Positions 60,500 through 64,000 of a stretch of DNA of 64,000 nucleotides are shown one piece after another (position 1 is the stretch's first letter; each line of letters begins with the position of its first letter). Under the pieces are notes generated by a model that was not told the DNA's origin, made no database searches, and worked only from the letters and a program-made list of their open reading frames with translations. The DNA comes from Alitiscatomonas aceti (GTDB lineage Bacteria; Bacillota; Clostridia; Lachnospirales; Lachnospiraceae). The translations under genes and the position numbers were made by a program. The stretch is from the NCBI RefSeq assembly GCF_025567195.1, contig NZ_JAOQJF010000009.1, positions 62,001 to 126,000 of the forward strand, written 5' to 3'.

Positions 60500-60748
60500 A
60501 TGGATAGATTGATTTCTTGTGAGTTTAACATGGATACCGCTTGTGTGGAACTGAAATTTTTAGATGGCAGCATGATTGCCATTGATACCATCGCCGTGGA
60601 GAATGAGGTTGCCGATAATATGTATCAGCGGTCAGAACTGGACTATCTGATCTACAATGATCCGATTGGATATGCTGATTTGATACTGAACGGTAATCCC
60701 GAAACCTATTTGAAAACTGTAACTGAATACAAACCGCTTGATAGCTAA
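60500..60748 (+). CDS. DUF6061 family small protein
   Basis: 82 residues. SCEFNMDTACVELKFLDGSM and AVENEVADNMYQRSELDYLIYND match, from memory, the DUF6061 proteins carried on clostridial integrative conjugative elements. Function unknown. ATG at 60500 with GGAGG upstream. Confidence 0.8.
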   Translation: MDRLISCEFNMDTACVELKFLDGSMIAIDTIAVENEVADNMYQRSELDYLIYNDPIGYADLILNGNPETYLKTVTEYKPLDS

Positions 60749-60812
60749 CCAATACTTTGCCCGTGGGAGAAATTCTGCGGGCAATTTTTTTGTATCTTTT
60801 CTGTGAACTCTA

Positions 60813-60866
60813 TTGATTTTGGCTGTCTAATGCGGTAGACTATGTGTGAAGTCTAATGGTGTAGAC
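60813..60866 (+). promoter_or_regulatory. Promoter with two BlaI-type operators
   Basis: TTGATT (60813-60818), 17-base spacer, TAGACT (60836-60841). Two matching dyads: GTCTAATGCGGTAGAC (60825-60840), covering the -10, and GTCTAATGGTGTAGAC (60851-60866), just downstream, 26 bases apart. Expected for autoregulation by the BlaI-like protein coded next. Confidence 0.75.
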
Positions 60867-60881
60867 AGGGAGGGCGTGAAT

Positions 60882-61253
60882 ATGGATTTTCCGAAGATTC
60901 ACGAAAGTGAATATCGTTTTTGTTTGATTATGTGGGAGCATGAGCCGGTTACTGCTGTCGAGCTTGTAAAGCTGTGCCAGGATCAACTCGGATGGAAAAG
61001 GACTACGACTTATACCGTTATCAAGCGTCTTGGAGAGCGTGGTGTGCTGAAGAACGACAATGGCACTGTTACTTCTCTCGTTTCCAAAGATGAAGCCCAG
61101 GCGTGTGAGATCGATGAACTGGTTGAGAAAAAATTCGAGGGTTCTCTGCCTGCCTTTATCGCTGCTTTTACAAAGCATCAGGCTATGTCCGAAGATGAGC
61201 TTGATGAGGTACAGCGCATGATCGACCGCATCAGGAAAGGAGGTTCACAATGA
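60882..61253 (+). CDS. BlaI/MecI/CopY-family transcriptional repressor
   Basis: 123 residues from the ATG at 60882 (GGGAGGG upstream). Winged helix ESEYRFCLIMWEHEPVTAVELV, RTTTYTVIKRLGERGVL, then a C-terminal dimerisation helix. In the family it is cleaved when the M56 partner senses a signal. The stop overlaps the start of the M56 gene (ATGA). Its operators are at 60825-60866. Confidence 0.9.
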   Translation: MDFPKIHESEYRFCLIMWEHEPVTAVELVKLCQDQLGWKRTTTYTVIKRLGERGVLKNDNGTVTSLVSKDEAQACEIDELVEKKFEGSLPAFIAAFTKHQAMSEDELDEVQRMIDRIRKGGSQ

Positions 61254-63832
61254 ACGAACTCTTTTTGAAAATTATCAACATGAGTATATCTGCAAGCTGG
61301 CTTATCCTGGCTGTGCTGATACTCAGGCTTGTTTTGAAGAAAGCTCCCAAGTGGGTCAATGTTCTGCTTTGGGGTATCGTGGCTGTCAGATTGATTTGCC
61401 CGCTCTCTTTTGAGAGCGCATTAAGCCTTATCCCAAGTTCAGAAACAATTCCGTTGGATATTGAAATGGCGGCCAAACCCACAATAGACAGCGGTGTTCC
61501 GGCGATCAATAGTGTGGTCAATCCTGTTCTATCCTCATTTGCCCCACCACAGCATGTATTGACGAGTGCAAACCCGCTTCAGATTTGGATTCCGATTTTG
61601 AATATTATCTGGTTGATTGGTGTCGGCGCCCTTCTCTTGTATACCGCAGTTAGTTATTGGCGCCTATGTCGTAAAGTGGATACCGCTGTTCGCTACAAGG
61701 GCAACATTTTCCAGAGTGAGAATGTAAGTTCTCCGTTTGTCCTGGGCATTATCAAACCGAGAATCTATCTCCCGTTCAACATGAATGGTCAGGATCTGGA
61801 GCACGTTGTTGCCCACGAACAGGCGCACATTCGCCGCAAAGACCATTGGTGGAAGCCTCTTGGTTTTCTCCTGCTGACGATTCATTGGTTCAATCCTTTG
61901 ATGTGGTTGGCTTATGTACTTCTTTGCCGTGACATTGAGTTTGCCTGTGATGAAAAGGTCATCAAGGAACTTGGCAACGAACAGAGAGCCGACTATACAC
62001 AGGCTCTTGTGGTCTGCAGCGTCAACCGTCGCATGATTGCGGCCTGCCCACTTGCCTTTGGTGAAGTTGGTGTTAAAGATCGTGTGAAGTCTGTGATGAA
62101 TTATAAGAAACCTGCGTTCTGGATTATTATTCTGGCAGTCATTGCCTGTGTGATCGTTGCGGTCTGCTTTTTGACCAACCCGATGGGATTCCAATTCGAT
62201 GAAGCAACACACACCATCGTTTCTGCAAATCATTTTGATATGCGAAATGCGGATGACGCGGTGGCTATTGAAATGAATCCCGCACAGATTAGTGAGTTGA
62301 GTTCTCGGCTGGCCGGGGTCAAGAACACGAAGAAGAGCGATGAATATGGTGGATTCACACCGGGATATCAAATCAGCGCACTCCTGGAGGATGGCACATA
62401 TATCCGGATAAACGGTTATTCTCTCTCCGACAATGATATGGTAGATATCGAGTGGAACGGAGAACGGTATGTTGTATCCGACGGAGAGTTCCAAGATTAT
62501 TTGAGTAGAATCTGTGTGGGAGGAGATGTCGCAGTTGCTGAACCTGTACCGTCTGTTACAAAATGGTTTGACTATCTTGAAACACCAGATGAGATGCAGT
62601 GGGGTGGTCGCCATGAGATTAATCTTCCAGAGTTCCCGGATGTGACTTTCCGTTGGACTTATGGAGAAATGATGGCTGTTACGGGTAACGAAATCACTTC
62701 GTTGTATACCGGGATGCCCATCTGGAACGCCTATTTCTGCGACCTCACCGGCGACGGCTTGCCTGAGTTGTGTTCTACAATCAGTTGGGGATCTGGCATG
62801 ATTGATAACCGTGTCACCATCTATGACTATGCAAACGGAGCAAGCTATGAACTGTCTGATCGAGGATATTTCGATTTTACCCTCAGATTTAATGAAGCTG
62901 ACGGATACCTCTATGTAGATAAAAAGAAATATAATACTGATGAACTGGTAGAAACTGGTCGATTGGTTTTCAAGAATAATTGTATTCAGATTGAAGGTTT
63001 TTCCAACGAAGCGCATCAGGTTTTCCAAGCTGAAATTCTGGAAGATCATAATGGTTATTATCTTGTGAAGCCTGTTGAAGGTAGCTGGGAACTGAATAGT
63101 GCAGACCGAATTGAAGTACCTATCAGAAATGCTCATCCATCACCAGAACCTGAAATCGGAGATGTGATTGAAATTGAATACTCCGGTGAAATCCTTGAAA
63201 CTTATCCTGCACGAATTGCGGATGTTTATGGAATCAAGGTTATAAAGCAAACCGAAACATGGGACTTAATCCCTATGGTTATGGTGAACGGGACACTGTA
63301 TCTTGATACTGGCCATGAAAGCAAAATAGAAGCAAGATGTGGTGTTATGGATGGAGAAATCACATCCCAGGTTGATGGAAATAAACAGCCCAGCGTTGAC
63401 AATCAATCCAATTTTGGTACAGGATATGGTTATCAATACGGGGCAACTGAGGGAACCATTGAACTCTTTATGAATGGCAAGTGGTGGATCTTCGCTACCG
63501 AAGAAGCACGACAGAAAATCCAGTTCCCGTCCATAGAGGATGAAATTTCTAAGTTTTATCTGACCATTGGCTCTGAAGGCGTTAAGAGCATCAAGCTTTC
63601 AATGCCAAATTCCAGTGGCGGCTTTGAAAATGCAGATGGTTCTCTGCTCAAGAAAGGCGAACGCATCTGGCTCGAAAATCTCGATGGCTACACTGATCTG
63701 CGAGGATTAACAATAACTGCCCTGGGTGAAAACGGAGAAATCATCTGGACAGCATCAATTCCAGATGAAGAAGAAAACAAAGGATTTACCCATCTGGTAA
63801 ATGATGATTGGGAAATCACAAATATCGAATAA
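61250..63832 (+). CDS. BlaR1-like M56 membrane metallopeptidase sensor with non-PBP C-terminus
   Basis: 860 residues. N-terminal helices, the M56 zinc site HEQAH (about residue 188, HExxH) and downstream FACDEKVIKELG, the BlaR1 cytoplasmic protease. After a helix at about 280-305 (FWIIILAVIACVIVAVCFL) comes a C-terminal extracellular part of about 550 residues. It is not a penicillin-binding domain: no SxxK-SxN-KTG set was found. It is beta-rich with repeated acidic Tyr/Asp stretches (DEYGGFTPGYQISALLEDGTYIRI in parts, LTGDGLPELCS). So it probably senses something other than beta-lactam. The start overlaps the BlaI stop. Confidence 0.85.
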   Translation: MNELFLKIINMSISASWLILAVLILRLVLKKAPKWVNVLLWGIVAVRLICPLSFESALSLIPSSETIPLDIEMAAKPTIDSGVPAINSVVNPVLSSFAPPQHVLTSANPLQIWIPILNIIWLIGVGALLLYTAVSYWRLCRKVDTAVRYKGNIFQSENVSSPFVLGIIKPRIYLPFNMNGQDLEHVVAHEQAHIRRKDHWWKPLGFLLLTIHWFNPLMWLAYVLLCRDIEFACDEKVIKELGNEQRADYTQALVVCSVNRRMIAACPLAFGEVGVKDRVKSVMNYKKPAFWIIILAVIACVIVAVCFLTNPMGFQFDEATHTIVSANHFDMRNADDAVAIEMNPAQISELSSRLAGVKNTKKSDEYGGFTPGYQISALLEDGTYIRINGYSLSDNDMVDIEWNGERYVVSDGEFQDYLSRICVGGDVAVAEPVPSVTKWFDYLETPDEMQWGGRHEINLPEFPDVTFRWTYGEMMAVTGNEITSLYTGMPIWNAYFCDLTGDGLPELCSTISWGSGMIDNRVTIYDYANGASYELSDRGYFDFTLRFNEADGYLYVDKKKYNTDELVETGRLVFKNNCIQIEGFSNEAHQVFQAEILEDHNGYYLVKPVEGSWELNSADRIEVPIRNAHPSPEPEIGDVIEIEYSGEILETYPARIADVYGIKVIKQTETWDLIPMVMVNGTLYLDTGHESKIEARCGVMDGEITSQVDGNKQPSVDNQSNFGTGYGYQYGATEGTIELFMNGKWWIFATEEARQKIQFPSIEDEISKFYLTIGSEGVKSIKLSMPNSSGGFENADGSLLKKGERIWLENLDGYTDLRGLTITALGENGEIIWTASIPDEEENKGFTHLVNDDWEITNIE

Positions 63833-63848
63833 TTAGTTCCCAGCAAAT

Positions 63849-63899
63849 AAACCGCTGCAATTCTCATTCCAAAGTGGGATGGATGTTGTAGCGGTTTTT
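63849..63899 (+). terminator. Terminator of the BlaI-M56 operon
   Basis: AAACCGCTGCAA and TTGTAGCGGTTT arms, then a T-rich run; it lies 17 bases after the M56 stop and before the end of the opposite gene. Confidence 0.75.
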
Positions 63900-63903
63900 C
63901 TTT

Positions 63904-64000
63904 TTATGGTTCAAATGCCACCATTGTTTCCTTTGGTAGTTTCTCATTTTCACAGTTCAGAAGATAGGCTACGGCCTTGTTCGCAAAGCGGTTGGTTTTT
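63904..64000 (-). CDS. C-terminal end of an element-borne protein (partial)
   Basis: Open frame from the window edge to the stop at 63904-63906, 31 residues visible: KTNRFANKAVAYLLNCENEK then LPKETMVAFEP. No family recognised. The codons match the low-GC style of the preceding genes, so it is probably part of the same integrated element. Confidence 0.55.
   Translation of the reverse strand, partial: KTNRFANKAVAYLLNCENEKLPKETMVAFEP

Overview
The window reads as chromosome from an anaerobic, fairly GC-rich clostridium, most likely Lachnospiraceae. Supporting features are strong AGGAGG ribosome sites, a PPi-type phosphofructokinase, flavodiiron/Hrb oxygen-defence proteins, DUF1836 and DUF4358 proteins, a ThiW-type thiamine S component, and secreted proteins with choline-binding-like WYYF repeats. 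No rRNA, tRNA or CRISPR array was seen.

Layout. 1-9.3 kb: amino-acid ABC lipoprotein (cut by the window edge), FMN-bind-like protein, D-serine dehydratase, M18 aminopeptidase, NhaC-like antiporter, and a MacA/ABC/MacB-type export operon. 9.3-14.4 kb is accessory: a transposase stub, a cluster of TTTTGGGCA inverted motifs, a cell-wall-binding surface protein with a C9 tract in its leader, a palindromic repeat (copy A) and an IS110-family element with a long untranslated leader that could encode a bridge RNA. 14.4-23 kb: PTS IIC, then HAD phosphatase-ZnuA-ZnuC-ZnuB, then two CobW-type GTPases (one with a Cys/His-rich metal tail, one fused to a YcgQ/TIGR03943-like domain), then a polysaccharide deacetylase. 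23-32 kb: palindromic repeat copy B, a DacF-type carboxypeptidase, a DUF4358-MBOAT-DHHW acylation operon, an orphan NMT1-like lipoprotein, and a Zn/Cd P-type ATPase with a His-rich N-terminus and two near-identical HMA domains under an ArsR/SmtB-type operator. 32-38.9 kb: TetR regulator divergent from an MMPL exporter plus secreted coiled-coil partner, a small lipoprotein, a macro-domain protein and YccF. 38.9-44.7 kb: AbgT transporter broken by one in-frame amber codon, a flavodiiron protein fused to flavin reductase and rubredoxin, and a TPP riboswitch-thiC-thiW operon. 44.7-51.6 kb: a second cell-wall-binding protein whose promoter spacer contains a G10 tract, a stack of palindromes, a third secreted cell-wall-binding-like protein, M20 peptidase, Nudix hydrolase and PPi-PFK. 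51.8-60.2 kb: two small XRE regulators, a FAD/Rieske oxidoreductase, a free-standing Hrb, DUF1836, PcrA helicase, a membrane protein and RlmD. From about 60.2 kb to the end the composition changes: the RlmD reading frame runs into a foreign-looking C-terminal extension followed by DUF6061, a BlaI-like repressor and an M56 membrane peptidase. This looks like one end of an integrated conjugative element in rlmD.

Themes. Zinc handling appears three times: uptake ABC, metal-chaperone GTPases and efflux ATPase. Oxygen/NO defence pairs the fused flavodiiron protein with a separate Hrb. Cell-envelope modification is spread over deacetylase, carboxypeptidase, O-acylation operon and wall-binding proteins. 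The points most worth testing are the homopolymer tracts at the promoters of two related surface-protein genes, the palindromic repeat next to IS110, the CobW-TIGR03943 fusion, and the rlmD junction with its M56 sensor lacking a recognisable penicillin-binding domain.
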